Counted from the stretch's first letter, positions 1 through 8,537 are shown. The stretch: 64,000 nucleotides of DNA from Enemella evansiae (GCF_002250705.1 NZ_NMVP01000034.1:245164-309163); one strand, 5' to 3'. A program made the numbers and translations. The notes: generated by a model not told the origin, from the letters alone.

Positions 1-1325
1 GATCCGGAGGTCAGCACCACCCCGGCGTACAACTGACTGTCCCGCGGGGTACGCACCTGGACCGCGGCCGGCTGGTCGACCTGCTTGATCTCCCACAGAT
101 TGCTGCGGCCCGCCGCCACCGGCAACTCGGTCGCCATCAGCTCCCGGCCGCTGCTGTCCACCAGTCTCAGCGGCACCGTGGCGTCCCGGATCCCGTTGTT
201 GGAGACCACCACCGCGCCGGTGGCCCCGGAGGCGACCGCGATCGCGGCGATGCTGCTGCCGGCCAGCTCCGGCGCCGACGGCTGGACGGCGAGATCGGCC
301 TCGGCGGGGTTGTCGCTGCTGCGCGCCAGCACCGCGGCGACCAGCGGCTGGTCCGCGGTCACCCGGACCGCGCCGATGTCACCGTTGAGCCCGCGGGTGA
401 GCGGCAACCGGACCGTCGACTCGGCGTTCACGTCGACACCCGCCGCATCGGCCGGGGCGAAGGTGCCGTCGGGTCCGATCACCTCGATCTTGGCGGTGGT
501 ACGCCGGGCGCCCGGGTTGGTCAGGACGAGTTCGCGCGACCCGGGCCCGTCCGGTACGCCGGGTACGACCTGCAGCGGCGACGGCTCGGTGGAGGCGGTC
601 TGCCAGTCGCTGCCGGCCGGTTGGGCGCCCTCACTGGCGCGCTGGCGTACCGTCGTGAAGACCCGACCACGGCTGGTCCGCACCTCCATCCCGACCGGTT
701 CGACACCGGGGTTCGCGGCACCGGCGAACAGCGATTCCAGCGCGACCTCACGGGTCGAGTGCCCGGGTACGGTCACCCCGCGCCCACCGGCCGCGGCCAG
801 CGGGCCGCTCGGACCGTAGAACCGCAGATCGACCTCGGCCTGCCCGGCGTCGGGGTTGATCAGCGTCAGTTGACTGCGCACGCTCGCCCCGCTCCCCCCG
901 GGATCCCCGGAGAGCCCGGTGAACCAGGCCGAGGTGCTCGGGGCACCGCAGCGCGCCAGGCCGAGTCCCCGATCGGGACCACCGGTCGGGCTCTCGTACG
1001 CCGCAGCGGCCGATCCCTGGCTCTGCCGCCCCTCGGCCACCAGCACCATCGGCTGGTCCGCGCTGGCCACGGTCATCCCCTTCCCCGCCGGAATCGGCAC
1101 CGGATCCCCGGCGGCCAGGGAGCGCAGCCCGAGCGTGCCCCAGCTGGTCGCCGAGACCGCGTTGATGGTCGCCGCGGCCGGGCAGACGGTGACGGTGCGA
1201 CCCTCGGCCGCCACCGGCGGCAGCGGCCGTGGCTGCTTGACCGGCAGCGCGGCACCGCCGAACACCAGCCCGGCGCCGGCCGCCGCCACGGCGAGCACGG
1301 CCAGGGGTCGCAGGACGGTCTTCAT
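1..1325 (-). CDS. DUF5719 family secreted/anchored protein, 3' end beyond the window
   Basis: The reading frame is open from an ATG at 1325 down to base 1, so only the N-terminal 441 residues or so are visible. The start overlaps the stop of the upstream glycosyltransferase as ATGA, which implies translational coupling. The N-terminus is a signal peptide or anchor: MKTVLRPLAVLAV followed by an alanine/glycine-rich hydrophobic stretch. The rest is a low-complexity extracytoplasmic sequence rich in A, G, V, T and P, with repeated beta-type stretches. DUF5719 proteins commonly lie beside this type of glycosyltransferase and whiB in actinobacteria. A role in cell-envelope glycopolymer assembly is inferred from position only; no catalytic motif is visible. 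Confidence 0.7.
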   Translation of the reverse strand, partial: MKTVLRPLAVLAVAAAGAGLVFGGAALPVKQPRPLPPVAAEGRTVTVCPAAATINAVSATSWGTLGLRSLAAGDPVPIPAGKGMTVASADQPMVLVAEGRQSQGSAAAAYESPTGGPDRGLGLARCGAPSTSAWFTGLSGDPGGSGASVRSQLTLINPDAGQAEVDLRFYGPSGPLAAAGGRGVTVPGHSTREVALESLFAGAANPGVEPVGMEVRTSRGRVFTTVRQRASEGAQPAGSDWQTASTEPSPLQVVPGVPDGPGSRELVLTNPGARRTTAKIEVIGPDGTFAPADAAGVDVNAESTVRLPLTRGLNGDIGAVRVTADQPLVAAVLARSSDNPAEADLAVQPSAPELAGSSIAAIAVASGATGAVVVSNNGIRDATVPLRLVDSSGRELMATELPVAAGRSNLWEIKQVDQPAAVQVRTPRDSQLYAGVVLTSG

Positions 1326-4300
1326 CGCTCCTCCTCCGCACGGACCGCCCGGACCGCCCGGGCCGCGACCGGTTCGGGTTCACCGAGCCCGAGCCGCTCC
1401 TGGCGCCGCTGCCGGGCCCCGGCGAGCGAGGGCGCCGCGAGCAGCGCGACCAGCACCAGCCCGATCAGCTGGGCCAGCGCCAACCAGCCCCGCCATGGGT
1501 CGGCGAGCCGCACCTCGAGCCGGCCCGCCCCGCCCGGTACCTCGAAGCTGGTCCGGTCCACACCGGTCCGGCCGGTCAGTTCGTTGCCGTTGAAGGTGAC
1601 CCGCCAGCGGGGGTCGGTCGGTTCGCTGAGCACCAGTTGCCGCGGGCCGCCGGCGGCCGGCAGGTCGGCCCCCGCAGCGGCACCGCGGGCGTCCAGCACG
1701 ACCGGGCGGTCACCGGTGACGACCCAGCGGCCGGCGGTCTGCGGCACGGTCCAGACGGTGGCGGTCTCGTCACCGGAGGCGGTACCCAGGCCGGGGGTGT
1801 TGTTGATCCGCGACTTCTGCTCCTCGCTGGCGCCGGTGACCCAGACATGGCCGACGGCCAGCCCGGCCAGATCGTCGGCCACCTGCTCGTCACCGTTGCC
1901 GGCGACCAACCGGGCGACGACACCGCGGGTGTGCTGCTGCATGGTGCCGGAGCCGCCGAAGGCGAGCCCCCGGTCGGCGTCACCGAGGCGGAGCTGGTCC
2001 CCCGCGATCAGCGACCAGGACATCGACGGGCCCTCGATCCGGATCGCGAGCACCCGGGTCCGGGCCGGGGAGTTCATCGCATTGCGCAGATAGGGCGCCA
2101 GCGTGCTGCCGCTCTCCCGATGGACGGGGCCGTGGGCACCCAGCATCGCCCACCAGACCGCGCCGGTACCGACCGCGGCCACCGTCACCGCGACCACCAG
2201 CAGGGTGCCCAGGTGCGCCAGCCCGAAGCTGCGCCGCCCGAGCGCCGCCGGCACCAGGTCCAGGCCGAGCGCGCCGGCGTACACCAGTGCCGCGAAGCCG
2301 ATGAGCAGCAGCGCCACCGGTTCGGGCCGGACCCGGGTGCCCTGCGGCAACGTGGTGGCGAGCTGGCGGGACAGCAGCACCGCCAGCGCGAACGCCGCCA
2401 GCGCGGTACCGATCGCGGCCCAGACGGCGGGCGCGGCGGGGCGCAGCGCGACCCCGAGCAGCCCCCACAGCCACAGGGTGCCGAAGAAGATCGCGGCGAC
2501 CCAGAGGATCGGGGTGCCGGCACCGGGGGTGAGACCGAGCAGCAGCTGCCAGACCGGCCCGACCGCGACGCCGCCGAGGCCGGCATCGGGGCCGACGAAC
2601 AACCGGGTCCAGCCGTTCAGCACCGCGGGCCACCAGGGCGCCAGCAGCACCAGCGGGACCGCGGCGGCGACCACCAGCCGCAGCACCCGGCCGCGCTCCC
2701 GGCGTACCCGGATCGCTGCGATCAGGCCGCCGAGCAACGCCAGCGCCCCCACCGGTGGATAGCAGGCGATCAGCACGGTGAGCAGCAGCCCGCTCGCCCA
2801 GGCGGGGCGCCAGGATTCCGGTCCGGTGGTGGGCCGCCGCAGCAGCGCCCGGATGGTGACGGCCAGCAGCGGGAGGAACACCGCGACGGCCAGCGGTGCG
2901 ATCAACCCGCGGTTCACCGCGCCGAGCAGCGCGACCAGCAGGGCGTAGAGCACGGTGGCGGCGATCCGGACGCGGGTGTCGGCGACGGTACGCCGCAGCA
3001 GCGGCTGTGCGGCGAGCGCGGCCGCCGGCACCACGAACAGCAGCCCGAGCGCCACCAGCAGCACCGGGCGGCCGAAGGACAGGGTGGAGAACAGCGCGGT
3101 GAACCCCAGCCAGGGCGGCGCCGAGAGCCCCGGGGCACCGACGATCGGGTCGAGATAGGCACGGTAGGCGTCGGTGAGGGTGCTGCGGGCGGGCAGCAGC
3201 CATGCCGAGGCGGGACTGCCGGGCCCGATCAGGGTGCGGCCGGCGAACAGCGCGGTCATCGTGAGCAGCAGGGTGAGGACCGCGGTCGGGTTGGTCCACA
3301 GGCTGCGGCGATCGGGGTCCGCGCCGGCGGCGAAGTCGTCACCGGTCAGCTCGTCGATCGAGGTACCGGCCTCGGGGCCACGGGCCGGGCCCCGGCCGGG
3401 GAGATATTCGCGGACCGCGTCGGCGGCGCTGCGCAGGCCGGCCCAGCGGTCGGGCCGCAACCGGGCCACCTCGGCGGCGGACTCGGCGGAGGCGGCTGCG
3501 GGGATCCGGGTGCGCAGCGAGCGGGTCCGCGGGTTGCCGACGAAATCGCCGACCGCGGCCAGTTCGGCGCGGGCCAGGGCGGGCGCCTTGCCGAGCAGAT
3601 AACCGAGGGCGCGCAGCCAGCCGGCGAGGACGAGTCTGATGCTGGACCAGCCGCCGGCATGGTGGGCGGCCACGGTACGCAGGGCCAGTTCCCGGTCGGT
3701 ACCGTGCGGGTCGTCACCGATCAGCCCGGATCGGCGCAGCCCGGTACGCCCGGCCTGGCGGTGGGTGATCCGGGCATCGGGGCAGGTCCACACCTGGTAG
3801 CCGGCCGCGGTCGCCCGCCAGCCCAGGTCGACCCCGTCGCGGAACAGCGGCAGCTCCGGTGCCAGCCCGCCGAGCTCGGCGTACACCTCCCGGCGGATCA
3901 GCAGACCGCAGGTGGAGACCGCCAGCACCCGCCGCGCGGTGTGCTGGCCCTGGTCGATCTCGCCCGGTTCCAGGTCGAGCTCGCGGCGGCCGGAATCGGA
4001 GATCGACACGCCGACCTCGCTGAGCCGGGCGGGTCCGTCACCGCGGTGCGGCTGCAGCAGTTTGGGACCCAGCAGGGCCGCATCCGGATGGGCCAGCTGG
4101 CCGGCGAGGAGCTGCTGCAGGCTGTCGGGGTCGACGGTGATGTCGTCGTGCAGCAGCCAGAGCCATTCACCGGGTCGGGGTTCGGCGGCTTCCAGTGCCC
4201 GCTGCACCGCGGCGCCGAAACCGTCGGTGGTCTCACCGGCAAGGACCTCATCGAACAGGCCGCTGTCGCGGAGCTGGGCCGCGGTGTCGTCATCGGAGCC

Positions 4301-4537
4301 GGTGTCGACCGCCAGCCAGCGGTCCGGGCGGCGGGTCAGCTGCTGCAGGGAGGTGAGCGCCGGACCCAGCCAGGCCTGCGCGTTGTGGGCGACCAGGATC
4401 GCGGTGACCGGGATGCCGGTGGTGTCGACGGGGGTGTCTGCGGGTTCCTCACTGGCCCACGCCCACGGGTCGAGCCGATCCGCATCGAGGGGGGCTCCCA
4501 ACGATCGCCGGGCGCCGGCCTCGGGCTGCTCAGGCAT
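1322..4537 (-). CDS. Large membrane glycosyltransferase (GT2 domain plus polytopic C-terminal region)
   Basis: This 1071-residue protein has an N-terminal GT2 nucleotide-diphospho-sugar transferase domain at about residues 43-270. The motifs ILVAHNAQAW (about 47-56) and LLHDDITVD (about 128-136, the DxD-like metal site) are visible, as is the acceptor-side sequence DGVDLGWRA. After a linker comes a long region, about residues 410-830, with ten or more hydrophobic helices. A soluble beta-rich part follows, and a last membrane helix lies near the C-terminus. It probably moves an activated or lipid-linked sugar to a wall or membrane glycan, but donor and acceptor cannot be read. It lies between whiB and the DUF5719 gene and overlaps the latter by ATGA. 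The ATG at 4537 has a weak AGTGAGG about ten bases upstream. Confidence 0.85.
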   Translation of the reverse strand: MPEQPEAGARRSLGAPLDADRLDPWAWASEEPADTPVDTTGIPVTAILVAHNAQAWLGPALTSLQQLTRRPDRWLAVDTGSDDDTAAQLRDSGLFDEVLAGETTDGFGAAVQRALEAAEPRPGEWLWLLHDDITVDPDSLQQLLAGQLAHPDAALLGPKLLQPHRGDGPARLSEVGVSISDSGRRELDLEPGEIDQGQHTARRVLAVSTCGLLIRREVYAELGGLAPELPLFRDGVDLGWRATAAGYQVWTCPDARITHRQAGRTGLRRSGLIGDDPHGTDRELALRTVAAHHAGGWSSIRLVLAGWLRALGYLLGKAPALARAELAAVGDFVGNPRTRSLRTRIPAAASAESAAEVARLRPDRWAGLRSAADAVREYLPGRGPARGPEAGTSIDELTGDDFAAGADPDRRSLWTNPTAVLTLLLTMTALFAGRTLIGPGSPASAWLLPARSTLTDAYRAYLDPIVGAPGLSAPPWLGFTALFSTLSFGRPVLLVALGLLFVVPAAALAAQPLLRRTVADTRVRIAATVLYALLVALLGAVNRGLIAPLAVAVFLPLLAVTIRALLRRPTTGPESWRPAWASGLLLTVLIACYPPVGALALLGGLIAAIRVRRERGRVLRLVVAAAVPLVLLAPWWPAVLNGWTRLFVGPDAGLGGVAVGPVWQLLLGLTPGAGTPILWVAAIFFGTLWLWGLLGVALRPAAPAVWAAIGTALAAFALAVLLSRQLATTLPQGTRVRPEPVALLLIGFAALVYAGALGLDLVPAALGRRSFGLAHLGTLLVVAVTVAAVGTGAVWWAMLGAHGPVHRESGSTLAPYLRNAMNSPARTRVLAIRIEGPSMSWSLIAGDQLRLGDADRGLAFGGSGTMQQHTRGVVARLVAGNGDEQVADDLAGLAVGHVWVTGASEEQKSRINNTPGLGTASGDETATVWTVPQTAGRWVVTGDRPVVLDARGAAAGADLPAAGGPRQLVLSEPTDPRWRVTFNGNELTGRTGVDRTSFEVPGGAGRLEVRLADPWRGWLALAQLIGLVLVALLAAPSLAGARQRRQERLGLGEPEPVAARAVRAVRAEEER

Positions 4538-4567
4538 CGATTCGGAAACCTCACTGCGTACTTGGTG

Positions 4568-4625
4568 CCGGGGGCGTACGCCACAGACCCCCGAGAACGA
4601 CGAAGGGGCCGCCGCAGCGCCCCCT
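4568..4625. terminator. Paired GC-rich hairpins downstream of whiB
   Basis: Two inverted repeats lie between the whiB stop (4651) and the glycosyltransferase start (4537). AGGGG at 4604-4608 pairs with CCCCT at 4621-4625, and a GGGGG/CCCCC pair lies near 4570-4592. There is no U tract, as is usual in actinobacteria. They could end or attenuate whiB transcription before the glycosyltransferase. Confidence 0.3.
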
Positions 4626-4650
4626 CATCGTAACGTCACATCACGGCCGT

Positions 4651-4914
4651 TCAGACCGCCCGCTTCTTGAGCTTGCGGCGCTCCCGTTCGCTGAGGCCGC
4701 CCCAGATCCCGAACCGCTCGTCGTTGCCGAGCGCATAGTCCAGGCACTCGCTGCGCACCTCGCAGGAGAGGCAGACCTTCTTGGCCTCGCGGGTGCTGCC
4801 ACCCTTCTCGGGGAAGAATGCTTCGGGGTCGGTCTGGGCGCACAGGGCGCGCTCCTGCCAACCCAATGCACCCTCGTCCTCGACGGCCTCCAACACCGTC
4901 AGCAGGTCATGCAT
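4651..4914 (-). CDS. whiB: WhiB-family iron-sulfur regulator (WhiB2/WhmD-like)
   Basis: An 87-residue WhiB protein. The four cysteines that ligate the [4Fe-4S] cluster are C25, C48, C51 and C57, in the pattern C-x22-C-x2-C-x5-C. The beta-turn motif GIWGG is at residues 69-73, followed by the basic tail RERRKLKKRAV. WhiB proteins bind the housekeeping sigma factor region 4 and DNA. The WhiB2/WhmD class is linked to septation and division. A longer frame begins at 4986, but ATG 4914 is preferred: GGAGGAAAC directly precedes it, the conserved family start MHDLL fits, and the promoter lies upstream of it. It sits upstream of the membrane glycosyltransferase and DUF5719 genes on the same strand. 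Confidence 0.92.
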   Translation of the reverse strand: MHDLLTVLEAVEDEGALGWQERALCAQTDPEAFFPEKGGSTREAKKVCLSCEVRSECLDYALGNDERFGIWGGLSERERRKLKKRAV

Positions 4915-4957
4915 GTTTCCTCCTCGACCCCTTGGCACACCAAGTTCCATTAGAGGA

Positions 4958-4986
4958 ATTACAACCGTGTAGTTAGCGGGAGTCAA
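4958..4986 (-). promoter_or_regulatory. Sigma-70-type promoter of whiB
   Basis: Read on the minus strand there is TTGACT (4986-4981), a 17-base spacer and TGTAAT (4963-4958). This is close to the -35/-10 consensus and stands out in AT-richer DNA. Transcription would start near 4951, giving a leader of about 37 bases that carries the strong GGAGGAAAC ribosome binding site before ATG 4914. It also argues against the longer whiB start at 4986. Confidence 0.65.
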
Positions 4987-5061
4987 GCCGGAAATTGTCA
5001 GATCTCTGCGTTAGAGTAGGAAATTCCGCCCGATCGGGGGGTCTTGACCCCTGAACCGACC

Positions 5062-5931
5062 TCAGCCGCGGTCCAGCGGCTTCCACTGCGGCGGTTGCCG
5101 ACGCACCGGTCGATCGGCCTCGCTCTCGACCTGTGGGTCCTCCCGCGGGGCGTCCTCGGCGGCCGGCAGGCGCCGGATCACCGTGGCCTCCTCGTGGTCG
5201 TCGTCCACCGTGGCCTCCTCGTGGTCGTCGTCCGGTGACTGGTCGGGCTCGGGAATCTGCTCCATCTCGCGATTGGCCGGCGTCCAGCCACCCCGCTCCC
5301 CCGGCCGGCCCCAACCGCTGGCCTGCGCGCCGGCGGCGGCCGCGCCCGCGGTCTGCCAGGCGGCGCCACTGGCCTCATCGGGGCGCCAGGTGGGTTCGGT
5401 CTGCGGAGCCTGGTCCGATTCGGCGTCGGCCGGCGCACTGCCCGGGCGGGGCAGTTCGACCGTCATCTCCTGGGCCTCGATCCGGCGGAACTCCTCGCGC
5501 CGCAACCCGCCGAGGATCTTGGCCAGTGCGACCACCGCGACCACCGGCAGGATCGTGAAGCCCAGGTAGCCGATCGCGTCGATCACCGCACTGAACACCC
5601 CGGCCCGCCGACCGGCGCGCACCAGGCCGATCACGCCGAAGACGAACTGCGCCACGGTACCGATCAGGGCCACCGTCAGGGCGGCGATGGTCAGCTTCCG
5701 GGCACCGGGGGTGATCGGTCGCAGCACCGCACACCAGGCCACCGCGAGCAGCAGCACGATGGCGTTCACCGGGCTGAGCAGCGACAGGCCGTGGGCGGCG
5801 AAGGCGTCCAACCCGGTCGGCCCGCGGACCGCGAGCACCAGGCGTACGACATCGACGGCCATCAGCACCACGACAGCAACCAGCACCAGCCACGCGGCCG
5901 GTTGCCGGAACCGCTTCAACCCCTCGCTCAC
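5062..5931 (-). CDS. Four-helix membrane protein with acidic/proline-rich cytoplasmic tail, unknown function
   Basis: About 289 residues from GTG 5931; a GTG at 5949 is the alternative start. Four hydrophobic helices occupy about residues 10-170, including AWLVLVAVVVLMAVDVV and the IGYLGFTILPVVAVVALA segment. A soluble tail rich in P, E, D and A follows, ending with an imperfectly basic RRQPPQWKPL segment. The tail holds a perfect nine-residue duplication (DDDHEEATV twice), encoded by a 27-base tandem repeat. The gene starts about 80 bases from divergent fbiA. No family is recognised. The layout (helices plus a disordered acidic tail) resembles small actinobacterial envelope proteins, but nothing assigns a role. 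Confidence 0.65.
   Translation of the reverse strand: MSEGLKRFRQPAAWLVLVAVVVLMAVDVVRLVLAVRGPTGLDAFAAHGLSLLSPVNAIVLLLAVAWCAVLRPITPGARKLTIAALTVALIGTVAQFVFGVIGLVRAGRRAGVFSAVIDAIGYLGFTILPVVAVVALAKILGGLRREEFRRIEAQEMTVELPRPGSAPADAESDQAPQTEPTWRPDEASGAAWQTAGAAAAGAQASGWGRPGERGGWTPANREMEQIPEPDQSPDDDHEEATVDDDHEEATVIRRLPAAEDAPREDPQVESEADRPVRRQPPQWKPLDRG
5181..5234. repeat. 27-bp tandem duplication inside the acidic tail gene
   Basis: Two adjacent 27-base units, 5181-5207 and 5208-5234, differ only at their last base. They encode the repeated DDDHEEATV of the membrane protein tail. The unit length of nine codons keeps the frame. Confidence 0.9.
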
Positions 5932-6009
5932 ACCGCCCAGCGTATCCACGCCGGCCGCCGGTCCGATGGACGCCCGCGGTGCGTCGGCACCGGGTGCCAG
6001 ACTGTGCGC

Positions 6010-7116
6010 GTGACTGCTTCCCAATCCCCCACCCGGATCGTCGTGCTCGCCGGTGGTGTCGGGGGCTCCCGGTTCGTCCGCGGCGTGCGTGCCGCCTACC
6101 CCGATGCCCGGATCGACGTGATCGTGAACACCGCCGACGACATCACCCTGCACGGGCTGCGGGTCTCCCCCGATCTGGACACGATGATGTACGCGCTCGG
6201 CGGCGGCATCGACGATGCGAAGGGCTGGGGCCGCGCCGAGGAGACCTGGTCGATCATGGCCGAGTTGAAGGCGTACGCCGTGGAGCCGACCTGGTTCGCC
6301 CTCGGTGACCGCGACATCGCGACCCACCTGGTACGCACCCAGCTGATCGCCGCCGGCGCCCGGCCCACCGAGATCACCGCGGCGTTGTGCACGCGCTGGC
6401 TGGGTGATGAGCCGGTACGGCTGCTGCCGATGACCGACGACCGGGTGGAGACCCATGTGGTGGTCGCCGACCCCGAGGCGCCGTCGGGTCGGCGGGCGAT
6501 GCACTTCCAGGAGTTCTGGGTGCGCCACCACGCCGAACCCGAGGTGCTCGAGGTGCTGCAGGTCGGTGGTGAATCGGCGAGCGCGAGCGATGAGGTGCTG
6601 GCGGCCATCGGGGCGGCGGAGCTGATCCTGATCGGCCCGTCGAATCCGGTGGTCTCGATCGGCCCGATCCTGGCGACGGGTGGGGTACGCCCGGCGCTGC
6701 GGGCGGTGACGGCGCCCGTGGTCGGGGTGTCGGGGATCCTCGGCGGCGCACCGGTGCTCGGGATGGCCGACAAGCTGCTGCCGGCGATCGGGGTCGAGGT
6801 GGACGCCGGGGCGGTCGGGTTGCACTACGGCGCGCGGTCCGCTGGGGGCCTGCTCGATGCCTGGCTGGTGGACTCGGGCGATGCGGCCGCGGCCGAGCGG
6901 TTGACCGCGGCCGGGTTGCCGACGCTGGCCACGCCGTTGCTGATGACGACGCCGGAGGATACCGCACGGTTCATCCGCGAAGGTGTCGAGCTGGCCGAGC
7001 GAGCCGACCCCACGGTGGTTGAGCGAGCGCCCCACCCCACGCCGGCTGAGCGAGCGCCCGACCCCACGCTGGCTGAGCGAGCGCCAGCGAGTCGAAGCCA
7101 CCAGGACCGCCGGTGA
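6010..7116 (+). CDS. fbiA: 2-phospho-L-lactate transferase type F420 biosynthesis enzyme FbiA/CofD
   Basis: A 368-residue CofD/FbiA protein that joins a phospholactyl or phosphoenolpyruvyl group to the deazaflavin Fo, forming (dehydro)F420-0. The N-terminal nucleotide loop is VVLAGGVGGSRFVRGV. The family stretches VNTADDITLHGLRVSPDLDT and LGDRDIATHL, and the late GPSNPVVSIGPIL motif, are all present. GTG 6010 is chosen because the conserved sequence begins within ten residues. The gene overlaps cofE as GTGA at 7113-7116. The last 40 or so residues (from about 7000) are not family sequence. They are encoded by tandem copies of the gene-end repeat and read as ERAP(H/D)PT-type units. Confidence 0.93.
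   Translation: MTASQSPTRIVVLAGGVGGSRFVRGVRAAYPDARIDVIVNTADDITLHGLRVSPDLDTMMYALGGGIDDAKGWGRAEETWSIMAELKAYAVEPTWFALGDRDIATHLVRTQLIAAGARPTEITAALCTRWLGDEPVRLLPMTDDRVETHVVVADPEAPSGRRAMHFQEFWVRHHAEPEVLEVLQVGGESASASDEVLAAIGAAELILIGPSNPVVSIGPILATGGVRPALRAVTAPVVGVSGILGGAPVLGMADKLLPAIGVEVDAGAVGLHYGARSAGGLLDAWLVDSGDAAAAERLTAAGLPTLATPLLMTTPEDTARFIREGVELAERADPTVVERAPHPTPAERAPDPTLAERAPASRSHQDRR
6991..7099. repeat. Tandem array of the GAGCGAGCG gene-end repeat, translated in fbiA
   Basis: Four diverged units start at 6991, 7015, 7042 and 7069. The middle two have a 27-base period. The last is a full copy, CTGGCTGAGCGAGCG...GAGTCGAAGCC. The array is read in the frame GTT-GAG-CGA-GCG, so the TGA inside the repeat is not used, and it adds about 36 residues to FbiA. 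Confidence 0.85.
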
Positions 7117-7958
7117 TCACCATCGACGCACCGACCGGGATCGGTGAGATCACCCCGGGCTGCGATCTGACCGGCGAACTGCTGCGGGTGCTCGTCCCGC
7201 ACGATGGCGACATCTGGGTGGTGACCTCCAAGGTCGTCTCGAAGGCCGAGGGCCGTTTCATCGACGAGACCGACAAGGACCGGGCGCGGCGGATCGAGTC
7301 GCGGCGGGTGGTCGCGCGGCGCGGCGGCACGACGATCGTGGAGCACCGGCTCGGTCTGGTGCACGCCGCCGCCGGCATCGACTCCTCCAATGTGGAACCG
7401 GGGCGCTTGCTGCTGCTGCCGCTCGATCCAGATGCCTCGGCGCGCCGGATCCGGGCCGAGGTGGCCGAGCGCACCGGCGTGCGGATCGGCGTCCTGATCT
7501 CCGATACGTCCGGGCGGGCCTGGCGGACCGGGCAGACCGATCTGGCGATCGGGGTGGCCGGGGTGCTCCCGATCGACTCGCACATCGGGCGTACCGATCC
7601 GCACGGCAACGACCTCAGGGTCACCGAGATCGCGGTCGCCGACGAGCTCTGCGGTGCCGCCGATCTCGCCAAGACCAAGCTCGGCGGGCGACCGGTCGCG
7701 GTGATCCGGGGGCTGGCGACGCTGGTCACCGTCGACGACGGTTCCTCGGCCGGGCTGCTGCGGCCCGCGGCCCAGGACTTCTTCCGGCTCGGCCGGCGGG
7801 AGGCGGTGCTCGACGCGGTGCTGCGCGCCACCGGCCAGGCCGATCGCTACGACGAGCTGGTCGAGTTGGACGGCGACGAACTGGTGGCGGCCGTGACCGC
7901 CGGCGCCCCCGACGACGCGGACTGGATCACCCGGATCCTCGGGCAATACGCCGGCTGA
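7113..7958 (+). CDS. cofE: Coenzyme F420-0:L-glutamate ligase, CofE domain only
   Basis: A 281-residue ligase that adds gamma-linked glutamates to F420-0 using GTP. Visible family motifs are VVTSKVVSKAEGR near residue 35, the metal-site DTSGRAWRTGQTDLAIGVAG near 130, and DELCGAADL near 180. Mycobacterial FbiB is about 450 residues because a flavin nitroreductase domain follows. Here the protein stops after the CofE domain plus a tail of about 30 residues. The last step from dehydro-F420 must therefore be encoded elsewhere, or a different C3 unit is used. GTG 7113 overlaps the fbiA stop. The stop codon lies inside a copy of the gene-end repeat, giving the C-terminus YAG. Confidence 0.9.
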   Translation: MITIDAPTGIGEITPGCDLTGELLRVLVPHDGDIWVVTSKVVSKAEGRFIDETDKDRARRIESRRVVARRGGTTIVEHRLGLVHAAAGIDSSNVEPGRLLLLPLDPDASARRIRAEVAERTGVRIGVLISDTSGRAWRTGQTDLAIGVAGVLPIDSHIGRTDPHGNDLRVTEIAVADELCGAADLAKTKLGGRPVAVIRGLATLVTVDDGSSAGLLRPAAQDFFRLGRREAVLDAVLRATGQADRYDELVELDGDELVAAVTAGAPDDADWITRILGQYAG

Positions 7959-8013
7959 GCGAGCCTCGGGCACCACGCCGGCTGAGCGAGCGAGGTACGA
8001 GCGAGTCGAAGCC
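7950..8013. repeat. Two gene-end repeat units at the cofE stop
   Basis: GCCGGCTGAGCGAGC occurs at about 7950 and again at about 7977. The second unit continues through GAGGTACGAGCGAGTCGAAGCC. The cofE TGA (7956-7958) is the TGA inside the first unit. Confidence 0.85.
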
Positions 8014-8017
8014 CAGG

Positions 8018-8056
8018 TGACTTTCCGTTGCCGCAACGGAAAGTCATTGCTAGAGT
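8018..8056 (+). promoter_or_regulatory. Perfect 13-bp-arm palindrome overlapping a leaderless promoter
   Basis: Arms at 8018-8030 (TGACTTTCCGTTG) and 8034-8046 (CAACGGAAAGTCA) are exact reverse complements around a CCG spacer. A promoter overlaps them: TTGCCG at 8028-8033, a 17-base spacer, and TAGAGT at 8051-8056. The expected start point is 7-8 bases later, at ATG 8064, so the transcript would be leaderless. Because the operator covers the -35, repression by the winged-helix protein encoded second in the operon is the simplest reading. Confidence 0.65.
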
Positions 8057-8063
8057 TTCCGTC

Positions 8064-8537
8064 ATGGAAAGAGATGTGTACCCCGCGAGCCAGGCCCTGA
8101 ACGACATCACCGCCAGCAGGCAGGCAGTCGCCGACCGGCTGATCACTCCCCGTTGGTACCACCCGGTGCTCGCGCTCGGTATCGCCGGCTTCATCCTTGG
8201 CGTCGGGCTGCTGCCGGTGCCGTGGTCGGTGCTGCCGTCGCTGCTCCTCGCGATCCTGTGTGGCTGGTTGATCGGCGCCTACAGCAGGCTGACCGGGATC
8301 TGGGTGCGGCCGACGATGGGCCAGTGGTCTGGTCGGCTCTGGATCATGCACTCGGTGATCCTCGTCGCGTGCGTCCTGCCGGCGATCCTGGCGCTGTCCC
8401 GCCTCGTCCAACCGCCGATCTGGCTGCTGATCGCGGCCGCCGTGGTGGCTGCGGGGGCCACGATGATCATCGGCCCGCGCATCGACGCCGCGATGCGCGC
8501 CGAGCTGCGGGCCGGGGTCGCGCGGAGCCGTCGATGA
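8064..8537 (+). CDS. Small four-helix membrane protein co-transcribed with a winged-helix regulator
   Basis: 157 residues from ATG 8064, chosen because a -10 hexamer ends eight bases upstream and no Shine-Dalgarno is visible (leaderless start). About 30 polar N-terminal residues precede four hydrophobic segments (near residues 37-55, 58-75, 95-115 and 120-140). The tail is short and arginine-rich. The stop overlaps the start of the winged-helix gene as ATGA. Pairs of a small membrane protein and a short regulator are common in actinobacteria and often respond to membrane or antibiotic stress. That role is inference; no transport or enzyme motif is visible. Confidence 0.75.
   Translation: MERDVYPASQALNDITASRQAVADRLITPRWYHPVLALGIAGFILGVGLLPVPWSVLPSLLLAILCGWLIGAYSRLTGIWVRPTMGQWSGRLWIMHSVILVACVLPAILALSRLVQPPIWLLIAAAVVAAGATMIIGPRIDAAMRAELRAGVARSRR

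Noticed and set aside
1637..4633. 998-residue open frame on the plus strand
   Set aside because: It lies antisense to the membrane glycosyltransferase, has Q/G/R/D-rich low-complexity content typical of antisense frames in GC-rich DNA, and shows no domain.
6991..7099. Short tandem repeats that might suggest a CRISPR array
   Set aside because: Units are 24-31 bases without unique spacers between them, they are translated, and no cas genes are present.
5062..7101. 679-residue extension of the acidic-tail membrane protein on the minus strand
   Set aside because: The upstream half is antisense to fbiA, which has strong family motifs. The real start is near 5931.
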